From Amoebophrya sp. A120 (lineage: Eukaryota; Sar; Dinophyceae; Syndiniales; Amoebophryaceae): 64,000 nucleotides of DNA. The notes beneath the pieces were generated by a model. The model saw nothing but the letters and a program-made list of their open reading frames with translations, was not told the origin of the DNA and did no database searches. Both the position numbers and the translations under genes were made by a program. The stretch covers positions 5,855,754 through 5,919,753 of the forward strand of contig CAJINV010000005.1 of NCBI GenBank assembly GCA_905178155.1. Direction: 5' to 3'. Of the stretch, positions 10,280 through 21,097 are shown one piece after another. The stretch's first letter is position 1, and each line of letters starts with the position of its first letter.

Positions 10280-11806
10280 CTAGACCATAAGCACGCGACC
10301 TGGCTGCAGTACTTTCTCCGCTTCGCTCTGCGAAGAGGACAGTACGCCGCTCCGCTGATCTCCTGCTGTATTGGCTTCTGCTGGGTCCTCTTCGACCTCG
10401 GAATTTCTTGTGAGCAGCAACTGCTGAAGACACGCCGCGCAGCCGTGCTTCTTCGTAATTCCAACATCAGCAGGAACTCCTGCTGCGGACCTGCTATCTT
10501 CAACATCTGCAAGGACTCCGTGCCGGCCCCGAAGATCGTGGCCTATAGAGGAAGTAGAAGCCCTGACATCGTGGTCAACATCACCTGCAAGAACTAGGGT
10601 CGTCCTTCTCGCAACGTCTTCGTCCGTCTGCGCCTGCAAAAACGCTTCCGCCTCTTCCTCGGAGCAGCTACAAGAGTCTTTTATCCAGGGCGGATCTCTC
10701 GGGGCCAGAGTAAGATACGGTGTAGGCGTCGTGATCATCGTCCCGTTGATGCCCAGAGGAGGAGCCTGCTTGTCTTGCTCACGCGGATAGGGTCCCGCCT
10801 CCTCGTTATTTTTTTGCAGGTCTGCGATTTCTGATGTGCTGCCTCCCGACGACGTCGACCCAGGTTGACCGTTATTTGCCGCTGGAGGTACAGGTTGTGG
10901 TTGCGGACTTCCCCCTATCAGGTCACTACCCGGAGGGTCGTCCTCGTGGTCACTACCCAAAGAACCTCCCGATCCGCCGCCATTTGACGTGTGATTACTA
11001 GAAAGTTCTTCTCCACTGGGATCTAAGAACCCTTTGGTTTTCGCCATGCAGGGAAAATTTTCCCAATAGTTTTGCTCAACACAGTACTTCTCTCCGATTT
11101 CCTGCCCGGTCAAACCCTCGTCTGCAAAATTAGATAAGAACGGCCGGCAGAACTGTTCCAAATTGCCGACATCCGGGGCGAAAACGGTATTCGGTAGGGA
11201 TTCCGTGTCAACAGTGAGTTGATGGATTAAGAAATTATACTTCGCGTTATTTCCCTCTTCCCCCTCGACGCCTTCCTTGTTCCATGACCGGTTATACCCG
11301 GGGCAATTCGGCGTGGCACTGCACAGCTCGATTCCCGCGTTTGGATCGGTGGTGTCTTTTATGTAGGTGGCGTGCATGAGCGGTTTTGGTCCTCCTGCGG
11401 AGGTCGGTTTATCGCTGCCGCTGGTGTCTTCATCTGCATTCTGTATCTCGTCTTTGCTGTTTACAACTTCTACTGCGCACCAACCGTACCCGATGTTTGT
11501 GTACGCGACTTCGCTTGTTCCGGGGTAGGAAGAGGACCCATATCGGTACACGCGCTCCTGGTTTAGAGGCGGCGTCGGGGTCTTCTTGCGGTTACCCGCC
11601 GCCCAAAGGGTGTGCGTGTTCAACTTTTTCATCGTGGCGTCGAGCTGGAGTCCACTCACGACCCTCCATGGGGAGCCGCGCGGCTGCAAGAGGAGCACGA
11701 AAAAAGTTGACCACGAGAAAAAAGGAAAAGCGCCTCGGGAAGTAAGTAGATGACCGCCGCCACCGTGCAAGTGGTTGCAAGTAGTAGTAGTGGCCAGCAT
11801 GATCAT
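10280..11806 (-). CDS. Large secreted cysteine-containing protein, uninterrupted
   Basis: One uninterrupted frame of 508 codons from the ATG at 11806. The N-terminus has a hydrophobic segment (residues about 28-45, FPFFSWSTFFVLLL) that can serve as signal peptide or anchor. The first half has spaced cysteines (YGWCAVEV, CSATPNCPGYN, QFCRPF, KYCVEQNYWENFPC) consistent with a disulfide-bonded extracellular domain. The middle is Gly/Ser/Pro/Gln-rich, and the last third is acidic with a CSCSEEEAEAF motif and further cysteines (HGCAACLQQ). It is the longest gene here with no introner. I do not recognise a family. A surface or secreted role is inferred only from the N-terminus and cysteines. Confidence 0.6.
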   Translation of the reverse strand: MIMLATTTTCNHLHGGGGHLLTSRGAFPFFSWSTFFVLLLQPRGSPWRVVSGLQLDATMKKLNTHTLWAAGNRKKTPTPPLNQERVYRYGSSSYPGTSEVAYTNIGYGWCAVEVVNSKDEIQNADEDTSGSDKPTSAGGPKPLMHATYIKDTTDPNAGIELCSATPNCPGYNRSWNKEGVEGEEGNNAKYNFLIHQLTVDTESLPNTVFAPDVGNLEQFCRPFLSNFADEGLTGQEIGEKYCVEQNYWENFPCMAKTKGFLDPSGEELSSNHTSNGGGSGGSLGSDHEDDPPGSDLIGGSPQPQPVPPAANNGQPGSTSSGGSTSEIADLQKNNEEAGPYPREQDKQAPPLGINGTMITTPTPYLTLAPRDPPWIKDSCSCSEEEAEAFLQAQTDEDVARRTTLVLAGDVDHDVRASTSSIGHDLRGRHGVLADVEDSRSAAGVPADVGITKKHGCAACLQQLLLTRNSEVEEDPAEANTAGDQRSGVLSSSQSEAEKVLQPGRVLMV

Positions 11807-12697
11807 GCTTTAGCTCGAGAGGACGATTAAGCGATTTTTAGCATCATCTCTTGTATTCTTGTTCTCGACGCCGGCGCGCACGCGACATTCATTCAAGCAA
11901 TCTTCAAGTGTCAATTACAACTACAACTAGTATTCAAGCATGAACCGCACGGCGGTCTGGAGTGTATACTGCGGGTCAGTTCGTTGTAACACACAATTAG
12001 ATCGCGCTCCAACTAAATAAGTAGTAGCTAACAATCAAAACGCTTTGGGTTCCAGAAATGAAATAGAAATGCTATCCCAAAGAGTTTCAGTTTCAGGGTC
12101 CCTGTTCCTGTTGAAGAATAAGATGATGGAGTGAGTAAATTATTGGGTGATGCTCCTTCGTCGAGCTAGAGGAGACAGACGTAGGTGACGACAAAATTAA
12201 AAACCACACATCTACTTCATGTTCATCCCGACTGCAACTTGTTGTAGGAAAAAAATTCTTATTCAGCGCGACGAGGACGAAAGCCATTGTTCTTCATGTT
12301 GAACGATAAGTACGATCATGAAGAACGAAACAGAAAGTTGTGGAACGAGGAGAAGTTTTTATTTGGTTATACGAAGATAACCACGACGAGAAGTTGCTTT
12401 TCTTTAACTTTATGCAGGTCATCATTCTCATGAGCAAGAGCAACGACGAGAGACCGACGACACCATACAGCTGCGTGAAGATGAAATAGGATTTAGAGGC
12501 ACTGACAAGAACAAATTCATATACATGCACAGAACTAATATCCAGCGATAATCAAAAGATGAACAACACATCATGCTCGTCGTGCATACTAGCCAATCGC
12601 GGCTGGATTTACTCCTCGTCTTCGTTTTGTTGAATGAGAATTGTATATTGTGTCCTCGCAATTCGTCTATCTCAATTTATGCAAGTAGAAATTCAAA
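11807..12697. other. No gene seen
   Basis: Intergenic tract between two minus-strand genes. Only short frames, AT-rich near 12100-12700. Confidence 0.5.
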
Positions 12698-15600
12698 TTA
12701 TTGAGATGAAGATCCTCCAAGAGAAAACTCGTCTTTATTGCTTCCTACTTCCTTGGCATCTTTTGGCTTACGGTCATGCGGCGCTAGTACCTGCTCGAGC
12801 GCTGCATCTACTTCGACGTTTTCCTTACTAGTCGAAGACGTCACTGCAATTATGCTTAGTGAAAACACCCCCAAACAACACCACCGCCCGCAGGCAGAAG
12901 TATCTAAAGTACTTTGTCATGGGGACTTTGCTACACAAGTCAAGTTCCCTGTCGTTCTTGCGCATGACAACTTTGGCCACGTCGCTGCATAGAAATCGAT
13001 CCCATTAACGTTATGCTGAAAATAGCATCACAAATTCCAAAACACCGCTGGAAAACGTTCCTCATGAATGCGGCTACGCCTCCTGCGCATGAATATCTAC
13101 TCTGGGCGAGGGCGCGGCCGGCATCATGCAAATTTCCATGACCCCGACAAGAAATCTGGGGTGCTGCTGCTGGTGGCGTTTTATTTCCACAGGATACCAC
13201 TAACTACGGTAGTAACATGACTGTCATCCACCTCCTCGCTACCGCCAGGTGGGGCGATAAAGCTGGACGGAAGCTGCGTTGTCAGATGGGCGAAGCTGGA
13301 CGGAAGCTGCGCTGTCAGATGGGCGTAGCTGGACGGGAGAGAAGTCAGGCCGGTGAGGGTAGAAGAAGAAATGTTAGCAGCTACAACATCACCAAGATTC
13401 ATCCCGTGATCCCCTTCTCCAGCGGCGGCCCTTCCCCTCCTTAGGGACGGCCCCCTACCACGATGAAGATCGTGGTGATATCGGTGCCCCGCGGACTTCG
13501 GTGTAGACGCCGCGCCTTGTGCACCTACGGTCGTCGTGCCGGGAGAAGACAATCTATAGGGACGAGAAGAGCGGTCTGTTGCCCTAGGATTGGTGGTCGA
13601 ACCGGTTGTGCCTCTCGACACACTGGACGCTTGAGATCTATCGGACGCTGTCGTGCCCCTAGGAACTACTACACCAGTCGTGCTCCGGTCAGCAAATGGT
13701 CCGTGCAATGGTATAACGGAGGAAGTCGCCCTGCTACTCGCTGTGGTCTGTCGGGGGTCATGATGATGGTCGTGCGCAGTTAGCTGTCCACAGTAAGTTT
13801 CCCGTACACGTACAAATGCGGTCTCTGCATGACAAAACTGGGCTTCGATCCTAGTTCAGCATGACAAGTGTTACACTCCGAATTGGTACAATTTGTGATG
13901 CATTTTGTACATATACACGTAAATTTGTATTGCATATCAACACCACAACTGAGGACGCCCTTGTCGGACTTCTTGCCGGTGAGGGCGTTGGGGGGCGGTG
14001 CCGGTGTTCGTGATTCGGGTGATGATGATCATGTAACAAGTGTGTCGCAATTCCTACATGGCTTGTCTGGTCTCTGTAGTCTCTGTAATCCCTATCCCCC
14101 GGCGACGCACCACCAACATTATACGTGTTCCTCGTGCTTGTCCTCACCGTCGGCGTTATCGGGGACACAATTATCGGCGGTATCACCAGCTTCTCACTTT
14201 TCCTTTCATGCTCCTCTCTCAGCTGCCCGTGGAGCTGCGTCGTCCGGGAGCTGGCTCGCGTTTTCCTCGAATTTTTCTGATCGTGATCGTGGTGGTGGTG
14301 ATGGTGGGTTTTTCGCTGACTAGCGGTTTTTCTCGTGTGCCTCTTCTCGTCACCCTCCGGACAACAGCCCCGACACCACGCCTCCTCCGGAGGTTCGATA
14401 CAGCAAAAGTGTTTTCTGCAGACACACACCATTATGAAAATAACGGCTAGAGCGACAAACAGCAGGCCTGCGAGAGCGATCACGACCACCAGCACGCAGC
14501 CACACCCGCCTATGCAAGCCTCACAATGGAAATTCTCAAAGTGGAAGTAAGTAATTTGTGATGCATGAAATGCGACACCGAAAAGACTGTATTGCAGAGG
14601 ACGCCATGGAGGCCGACTATTGCGCTTCTACGGGTTCAGCATTGGGCTGCTGATTAGCACGAGAGAAGGACACACCTTTGCCCTAAGAACTAGCACGATA
14701 GACATGTTTTGAGTGCCAGGGAAATTTGTCATGCGCCGATTAGAAATGGCGCTTCAACTGGAGTCGTTTTTTGCATTACAAATCACTTCCACTTTGAGGA
14801 TTTCCATTCTGAGGTTGTCATACCGCCGCCGCCGGGACCCAGAATGATGCTCGGACCGTAACTTGGGAACCCTGAACCACCAAAGCCAGCTGCACCAGCT
14901 GTGACGTCGGAAGTTGTTGTTGCGTCATCGCCACAGCAACTGTTTCTGAGAACCTTCTGGACCTCCACAGGTGATTCTTGCGGTGCGAAGTCCTGCTCTG
15001 GCAGGTCATCGCCAGTTCCTGCTACTGCTGGCAGTAAACGTCTCTTGCTTGGAGCCGTTTCACTTCCAACATCACTGGAGGATTGCGATTGCGGCCCAGG
15101 TTTCGTTTCTCCTCGCGTAGTACTGCCCTTGATGATGCTCATCCTTCTATGTTTGCCGCGGCCGCCGCGCTGCTCAATATCTACTTTAATATCACGTGGT
15201 TTATTACCACGACTTCCATCGGCGGGGCCCCGATGTTGATCTTCCTGCTCTTGATGATGATTGCGATCGGAAGTAGGACGAGCACCTTGTTGGCGATGTC
15301 GTTTGACCTTGACGCTTGTTTTCATCTCGCTATCCATAGGTGTTGGTAGGCCCGGCTCATGATCTACAACATCCTTGTCGTTCTCCACTCTGCTCTGCTG
15401 CAAGAGTGAACCGATCGTCGTGGCCCTCTTCGCATTCCCATTCGTGTTCTTGATGGCAGAAGTAACAGTTGTCGTACTTCCAGGTGTACCCTGCCTTCTT
15501 GAAAAAATTTCTATTGATTTCGACCTAGAAGGAGCTCTTCGTTTAGTTCTCTGCGAGGAAACTACTGATGTAGCAGAAGACCCCCGCCTCTGCTCCTGCG

Positions 15601-15886
15601 GAAGCAGAACGACCGCGTGGGAAAATATGAAGCTGGTGCAGTCGACGACGTTTTCGCTTCTGTTTCTGATTCGTCCCGACGATCTTGTTCTACCCCACGC
15701 CGTCTCACCGTCGGTATCGCTTGTTGCATCCTCTGTTGGCAACAAATTGTCGTGGAACTGGAGCCACTTAGAGGGCCGCCACTGCGTTAGGAAGGCGACA
15801 GTGACGAGGAGAAGGCGTTTGCTCCAGCCCTGCGGCACTCTCCTGTTGAGGAACATACTCAAGAGATCGTGGTTGAGCCGAGCCAT
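12698..15886 (-). CDS. Type I membrane protein with basic ectodomain
   Basis: Four exons: 15886-14815, 14518-13937, about 13788-13198 and 12843-12698. The N-terminus is MARLNHDLLSMFLNRR followed by a hydrophobic stretch (KRLLLVTVAFL). A basic, Ser/Arg/Gln-rich region of about 300 residues follows. Exon 2 opens with GGCGC and a clear membrane helix (VLVVVIALAGLLFVALAVIF), then a cysteine-rich juxtamembrane part (VCVCRKHFCCIEPPEEAWC), His/Arg-rich stretches and a Ser/Thr-rich tail. Exon 3 has two degenerate repeats of LPSSFAHLTTQ. The last exon (SSTSKENVEVDAALEQVL) joins through a GT-AG intron derived from a decayed introner. The joined length is about 796 residues. Without that intron the frame stops within four codons of the junction. 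Function unknown. Confidence 0.6.
12844..13197 (-). mobile_element. Decayed family G introner spliced as a GT-AG intron
   Basis: The minus-strand intron starts GTATCCTGTGG and ends TTGCAG. The terminal repeat resembles family G but is degenerate, and no 5-bp duplication remains. Splicing at GT-AG restores the frame of the gene at 12698. Confidence 0.65.
13789..13936. mobile_element. Introner, family C, duplication lost
   Basis: Arms pair across TTTCCCGTACACGTAC and TACACGTAAATTTG. The left end is TGTCCACAG instead of TATCCACAG, and flanking duplications do not match, so the insertion is probably old. It separates exons 2 and 3 of the gene at 12698. Confidence 0.75.
14519..14814. mobile_element. 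Introner, family K
   Basis: Terminal repeats CCTCACAATGGAAATTC and its near-complement. This is the only family here that does not begin TAT. Internal TTTGTGATGC and GCATTACAAAT are present. It interrupts the gene at 12698 before its membrane helix. Confidence 0.75.
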
Positions 15887-16785
15887 TGATGTTCTTAAAC
15901 TTGGAGCATTATAAGCATGACAGGGGCGGGAGGAGCGCTAGCAGAACTACTACTAGCTAGTACTAGCAGTGACTTTTACATGAACATGTAATGGAAAACT
16001 ATACAATTGAGCGATTTTTTACCCACACTGCTAGCACTCAATACCAGCAAGAAAGAACAAACACCAGTACAGGAAAAAGACGGAAATTGGAGGAGGGCAG
16101 CAAGCTACTTCTTGATGGGGGGTAAGACATCTTCGTTGGTAGAGCTGAATGTCACAGCAGAACCGGTGGATTTCTTGACAGTGGACGAGCGATAAGACTT
16201 TCAGCCAAGAACGAGGAGGACGAGGACGACAACTAGTACGAGCGAAACGGAACGAGAAGGTGTAGAACAACGACGATATTAGTTCGGAACGATGACGATT
16301 TTACATGGATGACGAAGACGAAGGCTCCTTGTGTTGCAAACAACGGACTACAACATCTATCACCACCGAAGTTTTTTGAAACCACACAACAAAACGCACG
16401 AGGAGCAAAACATCGAAAAAAATCATACAGAGCATAAGCAACACAGATTCGACAAGGCTGCGACTTTTCGTCACGATAGTTCTAAACGAAGCACCTGCAG
16501 CAAGGTGGTGCAAGAAACAGATCGATGAAGATTTCTTTTCAAGTAGAGTCAAGTCAAAAAAGGTTTCTCGAGCAAAAAACGATAGCATTGACAAACAAAA
16601 GCGATTTTTTGTTGCCATTTAAACTTCCGTCTCGGTGGTCAACAACTTCTCTATCTGAAGATCTTGGATTCAGCCGCGTCTCTATAAATTCATTTTGGAA
16701 AGAAGCGCCAAAACATGTCGTCCCTCACTGATCCGCTACGAAATCTGCTCGTTACAACGATTACCCTCGATTGTAGTCAACAGCA
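15887..16785. other. No gene seen
   Basis: Spacer between the type I membrane protein and the RDEL gene. Short frames only. Confidence 0.5.
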
Positions 16786-19700
16786 TCACAGTTCATTATC
16801 CACAGAAAAAAAACCATCCACGTCCATTTTTTGCATGACAACCACGTGGCTTCATGCGTGCTTTGTTGCCGGACAAATTGGATGTGGATGGGCTTTTTTC
16901 TGTGGATATTCATCCCGCAAGCTTCGAAACCGGATTTCCGCCATATTATCGCCCATCAATGGGCACACGTCCGTGACCATGCAGAACGCCCGGGAGACCT
17001 GGCCAATGGTGTATCAAACGGAAAAATCCCCCCTCCCCATATCGAAATGGAAATCTGTGATGCAGGATTTGAGGCACCAAATCGACTTGTCATGCTAGAA
17101 GGCCAAGAGCCGCGGTCGTGGTCCCTTTCGCAAGCAATTTGTCATGCTGTTTCCCACTCTCAGCTGCCTCCTATCATGCTGAAGATGCAAGGCCCCCCCA
17201 CGCCACCCAGCACTACAGTCCGCATCTTTTCCCGTGTAGCATGACAAAGCTGATTTGTGACAACAAATCTGCATCACAGATTTCCGTTTTGATATGGGGA
17301 GGGGGGATTTTTCCTTTTGATATGGTGAGCACCCGCTTCTCCAAGTCGGCTTGTCTCACTTTTATCAAGTGTAAAAATGTCTGGGTCTGGAAGAATTCGC
17401 GATTTGTCATGCTGCTTTTCCATGACCCATGAGGTCTGGGATGCAGGACCTAGCATGACAGATTCTGCGAGACCTTTCTAATGCCCATCCTGCATGAGAA
17501 ACTACCTCCCGACTTATTGGTCAAAACTAGACGACTTTTGGTAATCATGCAACACAGATTTTTGCACGCTGCAGATTTAGCGTGACAAGTTGCAATCTTC
17601 CAGACCCAGACATTTTTACATTTGATAACTTTGTATGCGTTGCAAATGTGATGTCTGGATCGTCTGGAAGAATGCGAGATTTGTTATGCTAATCTGGCAT
17701 GACACTGAGCTCTGTATTGCGTGGCCAGCAAGAGCGCGACGTCATGTCTGTCATACGAAAACGCTGCTTCTCATACAGATGACGCAAAACAGTGTTGCAA
17801 CGGAAAAATCTGGCATGCTTGGCGGTGCATGAAAGGGCGCTTCCTATAATTCACTGACATGCATCACAACTTTCAAGACCCAGACATATTTGCACTCGAT
17901 ACTTTGCTCCGGTTTTTCTCCTCCTCGTTGAGTAAATGCCCTCGTACCAGAGGATCCTTTGTCAGGTCGACGTCGTTATCGAGTGCAAAAATGTCTGGGT
18001 CTGGAAGAGTGTAAACTTGTCATGCAGATTTTCCATTACCCACGAGGTCTGGAGTGCGGGACTTAGCATGACAGACTCATCTGCGAGGTCTCCGCCATGC
18101 CTATCCTGCATGAGAAACTCCCTCCCAACTTGGTCGAAAGTGGACAGCTTTTGGCACTCATGCAGCACAGATTTTTGTATGCTTCAGATTTACCATGACA
18201 AGTTACCAACTTCCAGACCGAAACATTTTTGCAATTGATAGTCGTTCTGCGGGATTATTTCGATCGGCTCCTCTGTAAACTCGTACCCCAGAATATGCAA
18301 CACAACTTTACCGTACAACATGTACGAAAATGCATGACAAATAACGATCTGCTCGCAAAGTTGGAGCGTCAAACTTGTCATGCTCATGCTGTCTAAGATT
18401 GAGGGAAAGTTTTGTCATGCAGAGACAGCAGTTGTACGTCGTGTACGGGAAATTTCCTATGGATACAGAATCTCGTGGAACTTTTCCATAAGCATCTGCC
18501 GCGCCCGGCGCTTTTTCAGACTGATCCCGTCGTAACTGTACATTCGCAAGACGTCCTTCAGGTTGTCGTCGTTGGACCTGACCGATTATGCAGCGCAAAA
18601 GTATCGCTCTCGTACTCGTACTGATAGCATTAGCAGTTAAACACGACAGATGTGCTATCTGAATTTGAGTTTGACCTCACATCCGCATGATAAGCTGAAG
18701 TTTTCTGTAAACAAACAAATTGCCTCCGCCTTGCAAATTTTTTTGCTGAGAGCGCGACAATACTTTTGCATTGCATACCGATTCCGTGCACACCTCGGCC
18801 ATTGCGTGTTTCTGCCAAAATTTGTTTCCTTGGCCGATCGGAACTTTGTACCCCTCACTGTCTGTCTCGTTCATCTTTTTCATCATCAGTTTCCGCTCTT
18901 CAATCTCCGGGTCGTTGCCCTGTGTTCTCCGGATGACCTTGTAGAAGTACTTCGGGGCGTTTTTCTTGTGCTTCTTGTGCGGTTGCCGGAACTCGATTGA
19001 TTGCATGGTGTTGGTGACCTATCGCAAGAAAAAACTGTTTCACTGTGAACTTCTAATGCAGAAACTGCATCTGAGAAGTGTTTGTCTTGCTACACATGCT
19101 GCAAGACAGTGGATTTTTAGCTGTCTTTTCCCTTAGGAATCTAGCATGGCAAATTTTCTCTGTGATGTAGAGCAAACTTGTGATGCAGAACTTGCAAAAT
19201 CCTTACAGTGAAACACTATTTGCGTACGATATGGCCTTGCTCGTGCTGCGGCCGTCGGTCACATGCTCGTCGAGGTTCGTATGGCGTTCTCAAACGTTAC
19301 ATTTTCAACTGTTACATGATTTGTCATGCAAAACTCTCATCAGTATCACTATCATCAAGCTGCTTCGCATGACAAATTTACAAACGGCTAAACAGTATCT
19401 ATATCTGTGCCGAACCTGTAATGCAAAAGGCGCAATCTTCACCCTTGCATTTTTGCCATGCTTGCATTACAAATTCACGTAGCAGTTGAGAGTGTAACGT
19501 TTGAGAACGCCATAGTTCGGATTTGCGAGGTCGAAGTCCGCACCGGGTACTTCGAGGATCAGGTAGCGCCCGAAAAGGTCATCCGGGTCGTTTTGGAAGT
19601 AGTCATCGTCGAGATCTTATGCAATACAAATTTCCCGTACATGATGCACAACATGCATCACAAATTTCATCATCAATTTGGAGCGTAAAACTTGTCATTC

Positions 19701-20447
19701 TAAACTAGCATCGAAGCGGCCAAGTTTTGTCATGCATAGACCGCATCTGTACGTGTACGAGAAATTTCCTGTGAATAGATCTTTTTTCATCCCCGTTTTC
19801 TTGGCATTACCAGTAGTGTCCTGCTCTCCTGTATTCCCGCTATCTTTATTGCCGCTGTCCATCAAATTTCCACTGAGAGAACCGATTTTCATCGTGTTTT
19901 GCAAATTTTGAAACGCCACGGTCAGTTCTTCTTCGGTTTTCCACTTCGTTGCGTCTTTGTCGCTGGTCGCTGCACGAACTCCGGCCGTTTCTTCTTGGTC
20001 ATCTTCGCCTCCAGAAGCCCCCCCTGCTTCTTCTAGCAACTTTTTCTCATTCTCTTTCTGCAATTCCCTCTCCAAAACCGCCCGCAAGTCCTCCGGCTTT
20101 TTCGACTTGCCGATTCCGTTGGTGTCGCAGACGGAATCGAAAAAGTCGTAGATTTTGTCTTCGTCTTTCGGGTCGAGTTTATCCTCCTCCACCTGCTCGA
20201 GCATGTGCCGGACCACGATTTGGCAGACGGGGCACTTGATGTACGGTTTGGCGCGTTGCCACCGTTCTTTGATCTCCCAGTCGGCATTTGCCTCAAAAGA
20301 CTCCGGCATTTGCATCACGGCGGTGGCTGTCTGGTTGTTGTAAAAATTGAAATGCATGTTGAGCAGGAGAAGCAACGTTGAGGAGAGTCTTGAGGCAGCT
20401 GGCCGAAGGGTGAGGCCACACGAGGACCTCTTCCGCAGTGGGAGCAT
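16786..20447 (-). CDS. Putative ER-lumen protein, CPxC domain, C-terminal RDEL
   Basis: Ten introners interrupt this gene. Exons are 20447-19778, 19617-19515, 19279-19232, 19019-18778, 18586-18466, 18293-18241, 17976-17902, 17362-17323, 17011-16909 and 16796-16786. Removing each element with one duplication copy gives 1422 bases, 473 residues. The N-terminus has a short Leu-rich signal (LSSTLLLLLNMHF). A cysteine motif, YIKCPVCQIVVRHMLEQ, followed by DFFDSVCD resembles saposin-like cysteine domains. Later parts are charged and helical (SLKKRRARQMLMEKFHEILGYEF, written here in two halves by the exon join at MEKFHEIL). The protein ends RSLRDEL, a known variant of the KDEL retrieval signal. Signal peptide, cysteines and RDEL together suggest an ER-resident protein. 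The exact family is not recognised. Confidence 0.75.
16797..16908. mobile_element. Introner, family L, shortest copy
   Basis: Only 112 bp, ends TATCCACAGAAAAAA and its complement, duplication TTCAT. It lies inside the RDEL codons of the gene at 16786. Confidence 0.9.
17012..17322. mobile_element. Introner, family H
   Basis: Arms AAAAATCCCCCCTCCCC and complement, ends TATCAAACGG and CTTTTGATA, duplication TGGTG. Confidence 0.92.
17363..17627. mobile_element. Introner, family A, first of an overlapping pair
   Basis: Ends TATCAAGTG and CATTTGATA, duplication ACTTT. Only six bases separate it from the next element. Confidence 0.92.
17634..17901. mobile_element. Introner, family A, second of an overlapping pair
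   Basis: Ends TATGCGTTGC and GCACTCGATA, duplication CTTTG, which overlaps the ACTTT of the previous element by four bases. Confidence 0.9.
17977..18240. mobile_element. Introner, family A
   Basis: Ends TATCGAGTGCAAAAATG and CATTTTTGCAATTGATA, duplication GTCGT. Confidence 0.92.
18294..18465. mobile_element. Introner, family C
   Basis: Ends TATGCAACAC and CCTATGGATA, duplication CAGAA. Arms share CCGTACAACATGTACG-type pairing. Confidence 0.9.
18587..18777. mobile_element. Introner, family B
   Basis: Ends TATGCAGCGCAAAAG and CTTTTGCATTGCATA, duplication CCGAT. Confidence 0.9.
19020..19231. mobile_element. Introner, family E
   Basis: Ends TATCGCAAGAAAAAACTG and CGTACGATA. Duplications TGACC and TGGCC differ at one base. 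Keeping the left-hand copy (minus reading GGTCA) maintains the frame. Confidence 0.88.
19280..19514. mobile_element. Introner, family D
   Basis: Ends TATGGCGTTCTCAAACG and CGTTTGAGAACGCCATA, a perfect 17-base inverted repeat. Duplication GTTCG. Confidence 0.95.
19618..19777. mobile_element. Introner, family C
   Basis: Ends TATGCAATACAAATTTCC and TTTCCTGTGAATA, duplication GATCT. Confidence 0.9.
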
Positions 20448-21097
20448 CCTGGTTGTTTCTGTTTCTCGGAGGTGAGCAGACTTTGCTTTGTTTATTAGTA
20501 CTCAAACTCTACTTCACGGCGCCCCAAGAAGCAAAGCAGGTTGGTGCCGGTTGTTGAAACAAGATAGTTAGATCAGAAAAAACGCGGCCCTACATCAGTT
20601 AAAACTCTCGCCGAACATGCAGGAAAACAACCATGAACTACCTTGAAGATCAAGATGTCCCGTCCTTTTGAAAAACGAAAACGCATTTGGAATTGGATCA
20701 AGTTCAAGGTGGATCACTAAATAATCAATCGGACTTCTCCAGCTGGGGGACCTGAAATACGAAAAAATTCGTCCTCGCCTCGTCCACACTCGGCAAGAAC
20801 AGCAACAAGCTGCGCAACAGCGACAGCAGGCATCAACAGAGCGTCGCATTGTTATTATCTTTCATCTTGTGGCTCGATAACAGCCCGCGACTAACAAGAT
20901 CAGCACCTCCACTTCCTTTGATAGAGGGCTAGTGCCAAGATGTTGACTTGTCTTCGTCGATGAAGAGAAAGTTTTTTGTCGCTTGTGGACGAGATTGGGT
21001 TAAAAATTGTTCCTATGTGTCGGATTTCTTGAAAAAATCGTTCGTAAACAGGGGCCAGGAATAAATCGACAAGAAGGTAGTTCAACATATACATCGC
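20448..21097. other. Intergenic spacer RPN10 to RDEL gene
   Basis: About 650 bases with no supported frame. It should contain the 3' end of RPN10 and the leader of the RDEL gene. Confidence 0.5.

Noticed and set aside
17012-18240. CRISPR-like array, because similar palindromes recur
   Set aside because: Spacing and lengths vary, units have unrelated cores and lie between coding exons.
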